Part shown: piece by piece, positions 37,548 through 48,138 of the stretch
Layout: every line of letters starts with the position of its first letter
Position numbering within the stretch: position 1 is the stretch's first letter
Assembly: GCF_005869845.1 (NCBI RefSeq)
Contig: NZ_VAWF01000001.1
Coordinates: forward strand, 1,302,001-1,366,000
Length of the DNA stretch: 64,000 nt
Source of the DNA: Fodinibius saliphilus
Lineage (GTDB): Bacteria > Bacteroidota > Rhodothermia > Balneolales > Balneolaceae
Reading direction: 5' to 3'
Made by a program: the position numbers and the translations under genes
The notes under the pieces: generated by a model
What the model was told of the DNA's origin: nothing
What the model saw: the letters and a program-made list of their open reading frames with translations, nothing else
Databases searched by the model: none

Positions 37548-39889
37548 TATCTCCATACATCCAAAGCAATTGCGGATAAGACCTCACGTCTGTTTAATCC
37601 ATGCAGTGCCAATTGTTGATCATTTAACTGTAAATAGTACTGATACAGGTCATCGCGACTTCACCAGCTTCCCGTGCCATGGATATCCACTTCTTTGACC
37701 CGCCGGTTACGTTCAAGACGACTGCGTAGATCTTTGGCCAGCTGAAGAAGTTCATCATAGGAATAGCCGGTAAGTGAAATTCTGTGCATAGAAGAGCCTC
37801 CCAAAACCGGTACTGATACCATCCCCCAACCCACTTACTGAAATAGCTGAATTGCCTGTTTTTGCTGCCAAAAACATTGCCTCGGCATAAAATATATACG
37901 GTTCGGTACGTCTGAGGTATTCATCTTTGATATAAAATAACAGGGGTGCCCCGCTATATTCAGAAATGGATGTTTCATAGAATGAAAAAGCTTCTTCGTA
38001 GGGTTTGACTATTTTTTCATAATTACGTGCCATCTTATCAATCTCTTCCAACGGTGTTCCCTGCGGAGTTCGAATGCTTACATAGATACGCTGTTGCCGG
38101 TCGCGTCCGCCCCACGGGCTTCCAAAATAGGTCTCATTAAAAAACTGGTAACTAATACCCCCTATCCAGGGATCGATGTCATCACGGTTATCAAAATAGG
38201 CCTGCGTAAATTCTGGCCAGGCTGTCTCCTTTTCCCAGTCCGGGGTTTCGATGGCAAAAAGTGGAATTCCAATTGCAAATATCAATGCTGCATAAAAGAA
38301 CCATCGCAAGCGGTGACGCCACACAAAAAGCCCCAGTAAAAAGCGTCTTACTTTACCAAACAAGCCGTTTTTCAGGCGATACCATCCGGTTGTTTTCTGT
38401 TCTGGCTGAGCGGGAATAATCCAAATCAGGGCATAGGGAATCCAGCTTAAGGCGATAAGAACAGATGAGATCAGTGTTAACGAAAGTGCTACCGCCAGCG
38501 GTACCAGGAATAGCTGCAGCTCTTCCATTGCAAAGAAAAGGGGGATAAAAATGCCTACCGTAGTAAAGGTACTGCCCAATATAGGTACGAGGGCACGAGG
38601 CAGCTGCTTTTGGATATGACTCAAGCGCTCCTCACGAGCATCAGGTAAGCCGGGGTTGACCTGCTCAAAGACCACCACGGCATTGTCGATAATCATCCCC
38701 AACGAAACCGTAAGTCCCGCCAGCGTAATAATATTGAGCGTATATCCTATAAAGTAGAGCATCCCTACACTCATCAATAGTGAAAAAACAATACTTCCCA
38801 GGATCACAAAAGGAGCACGCAATCGCCGAATAAACACCAGCAGAATACAGAATACCAACAATAAGCTGATAAGAGCCTGGTATTGAAGATTTACAAACTG
38901 ATCACGCAGCCGTTCGGTTGCATCCTCCTCCAGCTGAATCGTCATGTCAGAAGCGATCTCCTGAGAAATACGATCCATTCGACTACGAATCTCTTCTGCC
39001 ACCCCTATGGCATCAGCGCCACTTTCCTTAACAAAACTCATGCTCAGCGCCGGACTCCCGTTAATTCTTTTCAATCTTTTGGCAGGATAGTCCCTGATAT
39101 TTACATCAGCTATAGATGACAACGTTACTGTGCGCTCTGTCTTCGGTAGACTCAACCGAAGGCTTCGTACATCCTCAATTTTATCGAACTGTGGTTCTAT
39201 CAACATACTAATCCGACGACCAGAAGATTCAATATATCCAGAAGAACGCCACTTCATTTTCTTGCGAATACTCCTCATAACTTGACTCGTATTGATGTTG
39301 TATCGTTCGAGCAAGTCGGTATCAAACTCCACCATCAGTGCCGGGTCACGAGCACCGTTAATCTCGATATCTGCGATACCTTCGATCCCGAGTAACGGGA
39401 GACGTATTTTTTTCCGAACGAAGTCAAGGAGTTGACGCACCGGGCGATCTCCACTCAGCGAATACACAACAAAAGTCTGCATATCTTGCAACTCTTCGGG
39501 TACCCGTCGACTAATAGATGGCTGCCGCACATTGGGGGGAGTTTTTCTTGCAAGGCAAACAGGTATTCCTGCAGCTCTACTTTGCGATACTTAATGGGGG
39601 CATTACGGTTAAATGTTATTGTTATATTAGCACGCCCTTCCCGAGAAATTGATTCTATCCGCTTTACATCACGCAACCTGTTTGCAGCTTGCTCTACCGG
39701 CCTGGAAACCTCCTTCTCCATTACTTCAGGGGAAGTGCTGCCCCAGCTATAGTTAACGGTAATTGAAGGCAAGCTTAAGTCAGGCGACATCTCCAAGGCA
39801 ATATTCTGCCAAGCGATTATGCCTATTACTACTACCAATAAATAGCTAAGAGAAATAAAGTAACGTCTATGGAATAGTCTTGATACCAT
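37548..39889 (-). pseudogene. RND efflux permease gene, frameshifted and truncated (second of two)
   Basis: The gene opens at 39889 with the RND N-terminal helix (MVSRLFHRRYFISLSYLLVVVIG) and porter-domain motifs. Near 39535, in a run of six G (plus strand), the frame shifts; the next frame carries on (ISRRVPEELQDMQTFVVYSL) through TM2-TM6, including TM4 AGLTVSLGMIIDNAVVV with the proton-relay Asp. A second frameshift near 37801 leads into SSMHRISLTGYSYDELLQLA, and a stop at 37661 interrupts this; traces continue to 37548. The second half of the second porter domain and TM7-TM12 are missing. Non-functional. Confidence 0.88.
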
Positions 39890-40494
39890 GTCAGTAAAAA
39901 ATTGGGCTGTATCAAAATATCAAAAAACAGATTAAAGGCGACCAACCCAAGTTAGTACACATTTATATTATTTCTAAAGTCAAATTACTTCCATCCAACC
40001 TTCCCGAAATCATTTCACCCCACATTAAAAAAGGTTATTCAGGTAATACCTTAGTTACCACCTGAAATAACTTCTCTAAAGCTTTCGGAAAATCCCGAAA
40101 GCATGTTCTAATAGGTATATGTTATGTCTTTGGTGAGACAAACATGCTATTTAAATAGCTACAACGATATGTCAATATGGTCGTTAAACAAATCGTTTTT
40201 ATTACTCTCTTTGCAATGGATAAATAGCCAGGGCCAAGTACGATCTTACTCTTTTAAAAGACTCACGTAATATTACAAGAGTAGTATGGAAGGGGTTTGT
40301 TACATTAGAAGTTGTTAATGAATAAGCAATAACCTATTGAACTACATAAGCAGCAAATCATTATAAAAATCGTTATTACCCCCCCCAATGTAGTAATCAA
40401 CTCACCTCGTGGGCCATTGGGCACTGAAGATCCTCTACTGGTATGACGACCACAAAAGCACAAGAAAGAACACTAAGAAGAATAATTTTTTCTG
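39890..40494. other. non-coding remnant DNA in the decayed block
   Basis: No convincing reading frame. It contains two inverted repeats close together: TTATTCAGGT/ACCTGAAATAA around 40036-40070 and the perfect GCTTTCGG/CCGAAAGC at 40081-40102. Both might be old terminators or element ends. Confidence 0.4.
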
Positions 40495-40646
40495 CTACTC
40501 CACACACGGAATGAGAGGTTTTATTTCATCAATATCTGCTGGTAGTGGTATAACTTCTCCTTCCTTGCCCACCCACACAGAAATACCGCTTTCAAAGCAG
40601 TTGTCACAATCATCCTCAAAACGTACCTGCCCACAAATACCATTTA
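40495..40646 (-). pseudogene. short unidentified cysteine-containing fragment
   Basis: A roughly 50-codon stretch ending with TAG at 40495, reading NGICGQVRFEDDCDNC, then FESGISVWVGKEGEVIPLPA and ending in PLIPCVE. A frameshift joins it to an upstream piece that starts MVNSDYAQALLQL behind an AAGG sequence. The combined product would be a small protein of about 60 residues. Not recognised. The 395 bp between it and the AraC remnant show nothing further. Confidence 0.35.
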
Positions 40647-41041
40647 GTTAATTGCAGTAATGCCTGCGCATAATCGCTATTCACCATTTTGCCTTACCTT
40701 CTCTTTCATAGTATTTTTTATCTTACTCTTTACATATTAGAACCTCTCCGAAAGGGTTTGTTGCAACAAAAAGCTAAAAAAAGAAATAAAAAAAATAAAT
40801 TTCATTACATTCCGATATAATATTCAAGGCCTACATTTGATTGTCCCATTAGAATAAACATGATCTTGAGCCCCTCCCCATTTATGTACCAGCCAAAAGT
40901 AGAGAGTCTGACGTTATTGAGTTAACAGTTCCATTGATATTCTGTACCCCAGTGATTTGTGGGGCTAGTTATGGTTATAGTCGTATTTCCATTAGGTAAC
41001 TCTCTGGCCCACTTCACCCAGCATTTCAAATATGTAAGTGT

Positions 41042-41464
41042 TCAGCAGCTCCGTCCGGGTGCTACCGTTGAAGGGCTTCTATACCCTACATGCATGGCAA
41101 TACATTGAATCGTCAGTCCTTCCAAATCACTATCTTGTAATAGTTTTACAGAGGCCTCAGCCCGTAATAAATTGATAAACTTCTTTGGCGGTACCCCCAA
41201 TAAAACTTAAACTTTCCGGCCCAGTTGTTGCCATTTATATCACACTTCTTTTTTACAAATGCCACTGTTAGGTGATGGTTAAATACATTCCGATAAATAC
41301 ATATCAGTGATCGTTCAACAATTGCCGGCAGCTGGCCATTTTCTAATCCATGAGCATAAATTATTTTCAATGACAACAGATTGTGGGACGTATGGCTTTT
41401 TAAGCAATTTTTCTTGGAATGCCTGTAACTTATTTTTGACCTGCTTATATTGATTAGGCTGCAT
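41042..41464 (-). pseudogene. AraC-family transcription regulator gene in pieces
   Basis: Starts at ATG 41464 with a strong ribosome-binding site (AGGAGG at 41469-41474): MQPNQYKQVKNKLQAFQEKL, then VVIENNLCSWIRKWPAAGNC and a stop. Two other frames continue the same protein: FNHHLTVAFVKKKCDINGNN and, after another shift, LLGVPPKKFINLLRAEASVK followed by LTIQCIAMHVGYRSPSTV. The latter is the AraC helix-turn-helix (GV-P-KF-N--R---A--LL, then I-----IA--VGY-SPSTF) with the usual Glu before IA changed to Cys. At least two frameshifts and a premature end. It lies between two dead RND genes, so it may once have controlled them. Confidence 0.75.
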
Positions 41465-41543
41465 GATCGACCTCCTGATTCTTTAAAATCATTGCCTCTC
41501 TATTTACAAAGAGAACATGGCATCCCTCCTGTTACGAATTACG

Positions 41544-43787
41544 TCAATAGAGTTTATTGATCATAGACAGTATGAGATTCCCCGCAATCCCCACTAGAAC
41601 CACTACAACCTCTTCGTGAACATGGACCTGCAAATACTTTTTGTGTACCGACCAGTGATACCACTGAAGCATTTACATTTGACGTATCTTTTGTAATGTT
41701 ACTCCCCAGCTCTTGTAGGTCTTTCTCCAGTCTGGCCGCTAACTGCTCACTTTTATGCCGGTCCTCATTCACCAGCCGAAATAGAATAGGCGGCTCATTA
41801 GCCGAAGGTAATACGTTTAATGCATTTTGGGCTGCCAGCTGCTGGCCGGTCCACCCAGGCTGATCAGCCAGAAATTGTGTTACTTCCTTATCGATTTCAT
41901 CAGCCATATCATAGCCTTGTACGGGAATACTGATAGTAAATTTATTGGGTCCCTCCTCGGAAAGGTTTGAGAGATTCGTCTGATCGGTATATCCCCCTAA
42001 GATCCGTGTAGATCTGCCCTCTGCTTTTTTAGCTGCTACTTTTCTAATCAGACTTTCTGCAACTTCGCGGGTTGTGTGCAACGAAGTATTCCCCGGCAGC
42101 CGTACTTGGTAGCGTACTTCCCGGGGCTCGGTCTCGGGCAACACTCGCTTGGTTACAGATGTAAACAAAAATCCGGCTCCTATCAGAAGTAGCATCATTC
42201 CACTAAAAAACAACCCTTTACGGCGCAATGCCCACTGTAGGCTATCTTCATATCGGTTCCGCAACCGGTTAAAAAATTGGTTAAAGCCTAATACCGTTGA
42301 GTAATCCCCTTCTTTTTTTCGGAATTGTGTGACCAACACCGGTAAAATAAGCAGGGCTACTCCCAGTGAGGCCAATAGGCTAATAGAGAGAGTCCAGGCC
42401 TGATCCTGGAAAAAGGCTCCTTCAAATCCCCCTATAAAAACAAGTGGCAGAAATACCGAAATAGTGGTAAAGGTAGATGCAGTTACGGCCAGTGAAATTT
42501 CGCTTGTTCCTTTGTAGGCTGCTTCCATAATGGAACCAGTTGTGGCCCGGTGCCTGTTGATATTCTCGAGCACAATAATGGCATTATCTACCAAGAGCCC
42601 GATGGCAAGGGTCAGACCACTGAGTGATACGATATTCAATTGGATATCGGAAATGAACATCACAAAAAAGGTGAGGAAAATACTTACGGGAATAGCTATC
42701 CCTATAGTAAAAGGAGTCCGCCAATTATCCAGAAACAGGAATAGTATAATGAATGCTAACAAGGCTCCATACAACAAGGTCTGTAATATGTTATTTATGG
42801 CATTGCGAATAAAAGTCGCATTTTCCTGAAGAACAGTAATACCAATATCTTTGTTTTTGGCTCTTAATTCGTCGAGCAGGGGCAGCATGGTATCGTAGGC
42901 CTCAACGGTGTTGGCCCCGTACTCTTTTTTTACCAGTATACTGAGTACTTCTTTGCCATCAACCAATGAAAATGAGGTGGGATCTGCTTCTCCCAGGGTT
43001 ATATCCGCAACATCACTGAGCCTAAACACCCGCCCCGTGCCCAAGGTTTTAAGCGGTACCTCCTTGACATCTTCAATAGACTGAATACGACTCTGTATTT
43101 TAATGAGTATCGATACCAGCCATCTCGCATTTCACCGGTAGACGTAAACAGGTTTGCCCCAGACACCAGGCTTTCAACTTTACCAAGAGAAATATCATAT
43201 CGATTTAAGGCTTTGGGCCGGTATCGTATTTTAACCTCAGGTTTTACTTCACCCACTAACACAGTTTGGGCAATACCCTCGGCTTGCTCTAATCTTCTGG
43301 ATAGTACCTGTTCGGCCCACCGTTTCAGATTAAGGCGTGTGTTAAAATCGGGATTCGAGTTATCTGCACTTGTGATCCCCAGTATGGCTATGGGTTTATC
43401 AGAAGCGGTATTCTGGACCAGCTGTGGGCGTTTGGCTTGCTCGGACAAAGCAAAACGAATCTGATCAAGTTTTTCTCGCACATTAAGAAAAGAAAGATCC
43501 ATATTTTGTCCCCATTTAAACCTCAGGGAAATAATACTTTGCCCCTGTCGGGCAAATCCGAGGATGCTATCAAGCCCTTGGACCGTGCTCAATACTTCTT
43601 CCATCGGTTCATTAATCTGCTGTTCTATTTCCCGGGGAGCAGCTCCGCTCCAATCGGTCTGTACTAATAAAGTAGGCGAATCAACCTCAGGCAGCAGGTT
43701 AACAGAGAGTTCGGTGAGTGCGATCGTCCCAAAAATAAACGTCGCTAATATTAGCATGAATGCTGCTATCGGACGTTTTAGTAGCAA
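41544..43787 (-). pseudogene. RND efflux permease gene, frameshifted and with internal deletion (first of two)
   Basis: Opens at 43787 with MLLKRPIAAFMLILATFIFG and the first porter domain. Near 43108 one base is missing in the stretch coding YRYS-IKIQSR, so the frame shifts; the second frame resumes at SIEDVKEVPLKTLGTGRVFR and runs through TM2-TM6, with TM4 SGLTLAIGLLVDNAIIVLEN, and into the second porter domain. After KVFAG the frame shifts again to EEVVVVLVGIAGNLILSMIN, which resembles a late helix of RND pumps (GI-VNNAILLVDYIN). A large part of the second half is thus deleted. No membrane-fusion gene precedes it. Confidence 0.87.
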
Positions 43788-44247
43788 TAGTCTATGATGA
43801 AGTTATAATTTAGTACGATAATTATAGTATAACAGAGCTGAACATACAAAGCTCAAAAAGCAACTGTTATTATTACGATAACCATTTATCTTATTAACAA
43901 GAGTACCCAAACCCCCTTCTATTACATTAGAATGCTATAATGGAGTATTTCTTTCTCGATTCCCGTCGAAGACATAGTTATCGCCTTCCTTTGGCAGTAC
44001 GATGGCTTCCTTCGAAACTCTCTTAAAATATCTATGGAATATTGTCGGAAATTATCACCCGAAAATAACTATACCCTTGGGTTTATTTGGTATGATATTT
44101 AAAAAATGAAAAGTTCCAATTTAATATTACAATACTTAACTTTAGGCTTAATTGTTTTAGGGATTTTGAAGCCCTACAAAATAAGCAAATATAACTCGTA
44201 TAGGCTTTTGTTAGCCAAAAATTTAAATTAGTCAATAAGACCACATT
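43788..44247. other. intergenic stretch upstream of the 2-oxoglutarate dehydrogenase gene
   Basis: AT-rich 460 bp with no recognisable gene remnant or repeat; it should contain the promoter of the following gene, but I cannot point to it. Confidence 0.5.
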
Positions 44248-47200
44248 TTGAAGTCGCTCGAATCTATATTCGGACCCAATTCCGCACTCGTTGAAGAACT
44301 GTTTAACCAATACAAATCTGATCCCTCTTCGGTACCAAATCACTGGAGACAATATTTTGATGAAATTGAAGGGGTTGAAAGTGCTGAGGAGATAAAATCT
44401 GAGCCTCAACAGGCTGGTAATGGTGCACCTGCATCACCCTCGGCTCCTGTTAAGGAAAAACCTACTACTAAAAAAGACACTAAGAAAAAAAAGAAGGAGG
44501 ATAAACAGCTCCCTTCCGGTGCAAAGCTAGAAAAGATTAAAGGGGTTTCCAGTAAGATTGTAGAAAATATGGATGAGAGTCTGGAAGTGCCTACAGCTAC
44601 TTCTGTTCGTGCCCTCCCCATGAAGATGCTTATCGAAGACCGTGCTATTATTAACCGGCATCTGAAGCAACGCAATGAACCGAAGTCGTCATTTACCCAC
44701 TATATTGCTTGGGCTATTATAAAAGCCCTGGAAGAATTCCCCAACATGAACAACTCTTTTATGTATAAAGATGGGGAACCTTATAAAGTAATTCCCGACC
44801 AAGTTAATTTGGGGCTTGCAATTGATGTCCAAAATAAGGACGGATCACGTAACTTGCTGGTTCCCAACATCAAGGGCGTAGACAAGATGAACTTTAAAGA
44901 GTTTCTCTACGCCTATGCTGACCTTGTTGATAAGGCGCGAAATGGAAACCTTGAGATCTCTGATTTTCAGGGTACTACGCTTACGCTTACCAATCCCGGG
45001 ATGATCGGGACTGTTCAATCGGTACCCCGACTGATGAAAACTCAGGGAACAATTATTGCGACCGGTGCTATTGACTACCCTGCCGAGTACCAGTCTATGT
45101 CTCAGGAAGTACTGAACAAGCTGGGCATTAGCAAGGTGATGAACATTACTTCTACTTATGACCACCGGGTTATACAGGGAGCCGAATCCGGATCTTTCCT
45201 AAAGAAAGTGCACAGTCTATTAAATGGAGAAGAAGATTTTTACAGTAATATCTTTGAGGATCTGGAAATTCCATATGATCCCCTCCCCTATGGTGAAGAT
45301 AACTACGTAGGCCAACTTGATGGACAAGGAGCTACGCTTGAACAAAACAAGCGTGCTATTGCTGTAATGCGTTTAATTAATATGTATCGAACACGCGGTC
45401 ATGTACTTGCTGATCTGGATCCACTTAGTGATGAGCCCGGGCACAATCCCGAGCTGGATCTGGAATACTATGATCTTACCCTTTGGGACCTGGACCGAGA
45501 GTTTTATTGCGGCGGCTTGGGCGGTAATGAGAAAGCAACGCTCCGCGAGATCATCAACTTGCTTCGCCAAACCTACTGTGGAAAGATGGGAGCAGAATAT
45601 ATGCACCTTCTTGACCTGGAAGAGCGAAAGTGGTTACGTGAGCGTATGGAGTCTACCACTAATACACCAGAGCTCAACAAAGATCAGAAAGAAGATATTC
45701 TACACAAGCTCAATCAGGCGATGGCCTTTGAGCAGTTTCTGCATAAAAAATATATTGGCCATAAGCGTTTCTCTCTAGAAGGGGCCGATACCCTAATTCC
45801 GATGATGCATCACATGTTGGAAAAAGCGGGTGAAGATAAGGTTGAAAAAATATTTATGGGCATGGCTCACCGGGGACGATTGAATATCCTCGTAAATATT
45901 ATGAACAAACCATACCGAAAGGTTTTTGCGGATTTTGAAGGCAACCTTGATCCCGACAGTATACAAGGATCGGGAGATGTAAAATATCACCTTGGTTCGA
46001 AAGGAACGTATGAGACAACAACGGGCGAAGAGGTTGAAATTGAACTTATGCCTAATCCCAGTCACCTGGAATCGGTAAATCCCGTAGTAGAAGGAGCAAC
46101 TCGTGCTACTCAGGATCATGATGGAGAAGAGGCCGAGAAGAAAAATGTACCGGTGCTCATTCACGGTGATGCTGCTTTTGCCGGACAAGGTGTAGTAGCT
46201 GAAACGCTGAATATGTCGCAGTTAGATGCCTACAAAACGGGCGGTACTGTTCATATTATTATTAACAACCAAATTGGCTTTACTACCTTACCTAAAGATG
46301 GCCGTTCTACGGAATATGCCTCTGACTTGGCAAAAATGATTCTGGCACCCATCTTTCATGTCAACGGTGATAACCCGGAAGAAGCGGTACATGCTATACA
46401 GATGGCTTTTGAATATCGCCAGAAGTTTGGTAAAGATGTTGTTATTGATCTTATCGGCTTCCGTAAGCACGGACATAATGAAGGTGATGAACCCGCCTTT
46501 ACACAACCCGGTATGTATAAAGAAATAGAAAATCATCCAACGGTTCGCGATATCTATACCGAGCGACTGCTTGAAAAAGGCGAATTTACCGAAGATGAGA
46601 TGCAGGAGATCTTTGATGAGTTTGATGAACTTCTGCGTGATGCATTTGAAGATGCAAAAAATGCTTCTCCCCTTAAAGTCACTGAGGATATGATTGATCG
46701 TCACGAGACGGAACAAGAGGAGCGGCCGGAATATCCTGATACTACCTTCCCTGAAGAAGAGCTTAAAGATATTGCCGTTAAGTTAAATACAGTACCAAAA
46801 GACTTTGACGCGAATCCCAAGCTGTTAAAGCAGCTGGCTAAGCGGGCTGAAATTGTTGATAAAAATGAAAAGAAAATTGACTGGGGATTTGCAGAAGCCC
46901 TGGCATTTGGCTCTCTGCTAAAGAAAGGAACCACTGTTCGTTTAACCGGACAGGATGCTGAACGCGGTACTTTCTCTCACCGCCATGCCATTTTACATGG
47001 TACTGAAACCGACCAAGAATTTATTCCGCTTAATAATCTTGAAGAAGATCAAGCACCCTTCTTCCCCTATAACAGTCTGCTCAGTGAATTTGCCTGTGTA
47101 GGTTTTGAATTTGGATACAGTGCTGCCAAACTAGATGCCCTGGTTATCTGGGAAGCACAGTTTGGTGATTTTGCCAACGGAGCCCAAGTACAAATTGATC

Positions 47201-47901
47201 AATTCATTTCTGCAAGTGAAGCCAAATGGGGACAAAAATCAGCGCTGGTAATGACGCTTCCCCATGGTTACGAGGGTCAGGGCCCGGAACACTCTTCGGC
47301 CCGATTAGAACGGTACCTGCAGCTTTGTGCTGAAGATAATATGCAGGTTGCCAACCTTACTACTCCGGCTCAGTATTTCCACATACTGCGTAAACAAGCA
47401 AAGCAAGATGATAAGAAACCTCTTATTATCATGTCACCAAAAAGCTTATTACGTCATCCATTGGCAACCTCTAAGGCTTCTGATCTTGCGGAAGGTGTAT
47501 TTCAACCTTTTATCGCTGATCAGGAAGTAGAAGATAAAAACGACATTGATCGCTTGGTCATCTGCTCTGGTAAAGTCTATTACGACCTCTATAAACAGCG
47601 TCAAGAGGATGAGATCGATAATGTCGCTATTGTACGCTTAGAGCAATATTATCCATTCCCTGATGCAGATATTAATGATATTCTCTCTGAGTATGATCAT
47701 GTTGATGATATTGTCTGGTGCCAGGAAGAACCCAAGAATATGGGGGCTTGGACCTTTGTAGCTCCGCGTATTTCACAAGAGTTGCAAAAGGGCCAGAACC
47801 TGCGTTACGCTGGTCGACAAGCTTCGGCATCCCCGGCAGCAGGACATAAGAAAGTCCATAAAGCTGAACAAGAAAAACTGGTCAGCGAAGCTCTACATTA
47901 A
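44248..47901 (+). CDS. kgd: fused E2-E1 2-oxoglutarate dehydrogenase (Kgd/SucA type)
   Basis: A 1217-residue TCA-cycle enzyme. TTG at 44248 is the start, giving the usual E1 N-terminal binding segment (ALVEELFNQYKSDPSSVPNHW). After a Lys/Ala/Pro-rich linker (about 45-95) comes an E2 succinyltransferase catalytic domain (about 105-345) with active-site TYDHRVIQGAESG near 300-312. The TPP-dependent E1 part (about 360-1217) has AHRGRLNILVNIMNKPY near 540, GDAAFAGQGVVAETLN near 640 and NNQIGFTT near 672. No lipoyl domain is visible; as in mycobacteria it would use a separate E2. Three terminators follow. Confidence 0.93.
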   Translation: MKSLESIFGPNSALVEELFNQYKSDPSSVPNHWRQYFDEIEGVESAEEIKSEPQQAGNGAPASPSAPVKEKPTTKKDTKKKKKEDKQLPSGAKLEKIKGVSSKIVENMDESLEVPTATSVRALPMKMLIEDRAIINRHLKQRNEPKSSFTHYIAWAIIKALEEFPNMNNSFMYKDGEPYKVIPDQVNLGLAIDVQNKDGSRNLLVPNIKGVDKMNFKEFLYAYADLVDKARNGNLEISDFQGTTLTLTNPGMIGTVQSVPRLMKTQGTIIATGAIDYPAEYQSMSQEVLNKLGISKVMNITSTYDHRVIQGAESGSFLKKVHSLLNGEEDFYSNIFEDLEIPYDPLPYGEDNYVGQLDGQGATLEQNKRAIAVMRLINMYRTRGHVLADLDPLSDEPGHNPELDLEYYDLTLWDLDREFYCGGLGGNEKATLREIINLLRQTYCGKMGAEYMHLLDLEERKWLRERMESTTNTPELNKDQKEDILHKLNQAMAFEQFLHKKYIGHKRFSLEGADTLIPMMHHMLEKAGEDKVEKIFMGMAHRGRLNILVNIMNKPYRKVFADFEGNLDPDSIQGSGDVKYHLGSKGTYETTTGEEVEIELMPNPSHLESVNPVVEGATRATQDHDGEEAEKKNVPVLIHGDAAFAGQGVVAETLNMSQLDAYKTGGTVHIIINNQIGFTTLPKDGRSTEYASDLAKMILAPIFHVNGDNPEEAVHAIQMAFEYRQKFGKDVVIDLIGFRKHGHNEGDEPAFTQPGMYKEIENHPTVRDIYTERLLEKGEFTEDEMQEIFDEFDELLRDAFEDAKNASPLKVTEDMIDRHETEQEERPEYPDTTFPEEELKDIAVKLNTVPKDFDANPKLLKQLAKRAEIVDKNEKKIDWGFAEALAFGSLLKKGTTVRLTGQDAERGTFSHRHAILHGTETDQEFIPLNNLEEDQAPFFPYNSLLSEFACVGFEFGYSAAKLDALVIWEAQFGDFANGAQVQIDQFISASEAKWGQKSALVMTLPHGYEGQGPEHSSARLERYLQLCAEDNMQVANLTTPAQYFHILRKQAKQDDKKPLIIMSPKSLLRHPLATSKASDLAEGVFQPFIADQEVEDKNDIDRLVICSGKVYYDLYKQRQEDEIDNVAIVRLEQYYPFPDADINDILSEYDHVDDIVWCQEEPKNMGAWTFVAPRISQELQKGQNLRYAGRQASASPAAGHKKVHKAEQEKLVSEALH

Positions 47902-47916
47902 ATATGTGATCATATA

Positions 47917-47947
47917 ACCATAGCAAGTTTCCAAAATTTGCTATGGT
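47917..47947 (+). terminator. hairpin after the kgd gene
   Basis: ACCATAGCAA / TTGCTATGGT stem (10 bp) followed by a weakly T-rich stretch. Confidence 0.6.
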
Positions 47948-47977
47948 TGATTGGTTCTTTTCTTAAAATATAGAATT

Positions 47978-48010
47978 GGCATCGTAGTCTTGCTACGATG
48001 CCTTTTTTAT
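47978..48010 (+). terminator. strong rho-independent terminator
   Basis: Perfect 10-bp stem GGCATCGTAG / CTACGATGCC with a five-base loop, then TTTTTTATTT. Confidence 0.9.
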
Positions 48011-48036
48011 TTCTAAATAAATAGGTTATAACAAAA

Positions 48037-48064
48037 AAAGGGACACTATATATTGTGTCCCTTT
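48037..48064 (-). terminator. terminator of the folE2 transcript
   Basis: Stem AAAGGGACAC / GTGTCCCTTT with an eight-base loop; on the minus strand it is followed by a T run, about 75 bp after folE2. Confidence 0.8.
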
Positions 48065-48138
48065 AGACCATTTATAACAACATCGGAGTTTCAGAAAATT
48101 TCCTTTACTTAAAAAAGTAGGAGTATAACTAAGTACTT

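Noticed and set aside
40860-40940. Sequence around TGTACCAGCCAAAAGTAGA that at first recalled an insertion-sequence end
   Set aside because: No matching second end, transposase remnant or target duplication could be found nearby.
44083-44409. Minus-strand frame of 108 codons overlapping the start of kgd
   Set aside because: Conflicts with the conserved N-terminus of the dehydrogenase and its translation is Phe/Ser-rich noise.
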